5,987 nt of DNA from Planctomycetota bacterium (GTDB lineage Bacteria; Planctomycetota; SZUA-567), in NCBI GenBank assembly GCA_020861125.1, contig JAJBSZ010000198.1, positions 1 through 5,987 of the forward strand, read 5' to 3'. Made by a program: the position numbers and the translations under genes. Below are positions 5,890 through 5,987 of this stretch, one piece after another (position 1 is the stretch's first letter; each line of letters begins with the position of its first letter). The notes under the pieces are model-generated. The model saw only the letters and a list, made by a program, of their open reading frames with translations. It did not search any database and was not told where the DNA came from.

Positions 5890-5987
5890 CAGTCCATGCC
5901 GAAGGCCGGCAAGCGTTGCGAAGCCGGAATGGCTGGGCGTCCGGCACGGACTCGCTGGGGGGTCCGGGGGCGCGCGACCAGCGCCCC
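5890..5987. repeat. Structured ~100-bp intergenic repeat, copy 2 (cut by window end)
   Basis: This is the second copy of the 5656 repeat, in the same orientation and starting 234 bases after the first. It has the same outer stem arms and the left arm plus most of the right arm of the G+C-rich hairpin. The window ends before the copy's true boundary, so the full unit length and whether more copies follow cannot be judged. Confidence 0.75.

Larger units (their letters stand above)
5638..5987. other. Non-coding downstream region with repeats
   Basis: This ~350-base stretch after the last stop codon holds no credible gene on either strand. The short open frames across it contain translated repeat sequence and show no family motif. 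It holds two direct repeat copies (5656-5755 and 5890-5987), one strong hairpin (5729-5761), a perfect palindrome GGAATATTCC (5795-5804) and further small stems between the copies: CCGC (5841-5844) with GCGG (5851-5854), and GGCCCC (5858-5863) with GGGGCC (5868-5873). Confidence 0.6.

Noticed and set aside
5642..5947. 101-codon minus-strand frame in the downstream region
   Set aside because: Its two RLRNACRPSAWT segments are just the translated repeat copies, in one frame because the copies are 234 bases apart. No ribosome binding site or family motif supports it.
5656..5987. CRISPR array or integron attC cassette
   Set aside because: Only two ~100-bp copies are present with a 134-base interval between them, unlike CRISPR units. 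No RYYYAAC/GTTRRRY core pair frames the repeat as an attC site.

Overview
The window is a high-G+C segment (coding part about 65% by eye) with five tightly packed forward-strand genes. A lower-G+C upstream region precedes them and a repeat-bearing non-coding region follows. GGAG-type ribosome binding sites, short intergenic gaps, an ATGA overlap and heavy use of C- and G-ending codons suggest a bacterium, probably a high-G+C proteobacterium. No gene here fixes the taxon.

Layout. Positions 1-214 hold no gene. About 1-150 is near 44% G+C by hand count and carries candidate operator elements; 151-214 is near 72% G+C and can fold into hairpins. The genes are then: a CoA-acylating aldehyde dehydrogenase most like sulfoacetaldehyde dehydrogenase SauS (215-1570); a succinyl-CoA synthetase-type beta subunit (1574-2719); its alpha subunit (2716-3594); a LarA-family nickel-pincer racemase/epimerase (3612-4871); and a classical short-chain dehydrogenase (4894-5637). 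From 5638 to the end there is no credible gene. That stretch holds two near-identical direct copies of a ~100-bp structured repeat, the second cut by the window edge.

How the genes may work together (inference). The ligase pair interconverts a carboxylic acid and its acyl-CoA at the cost or gain of one ATP. The dehydrogenase interconverts the acyl-CoA and the aldehyde. The short-chain enzyme could interconvert the aldehyde and an alcohol, or a hydroxy and a keto group. The LarA protein would invert a 2-hydroxy acid. The first three genes match the logic of the sulfoacetate route (ADP-forming sulfoacetate-CoA ligase plus SauS). LarA does not fit sulfoacetate, which has no stereocentre, and points instead to a 2-hydroxy acid such as lactate, sulfolactate or a relative. 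The set could therefore be an uncharacterised route between a 2-hydroxy acid and a hydroxyaldehyde or diol. Codon use changes between genes 1-3 and genes 4-5, suggesting the operon was assembled from two blocks.
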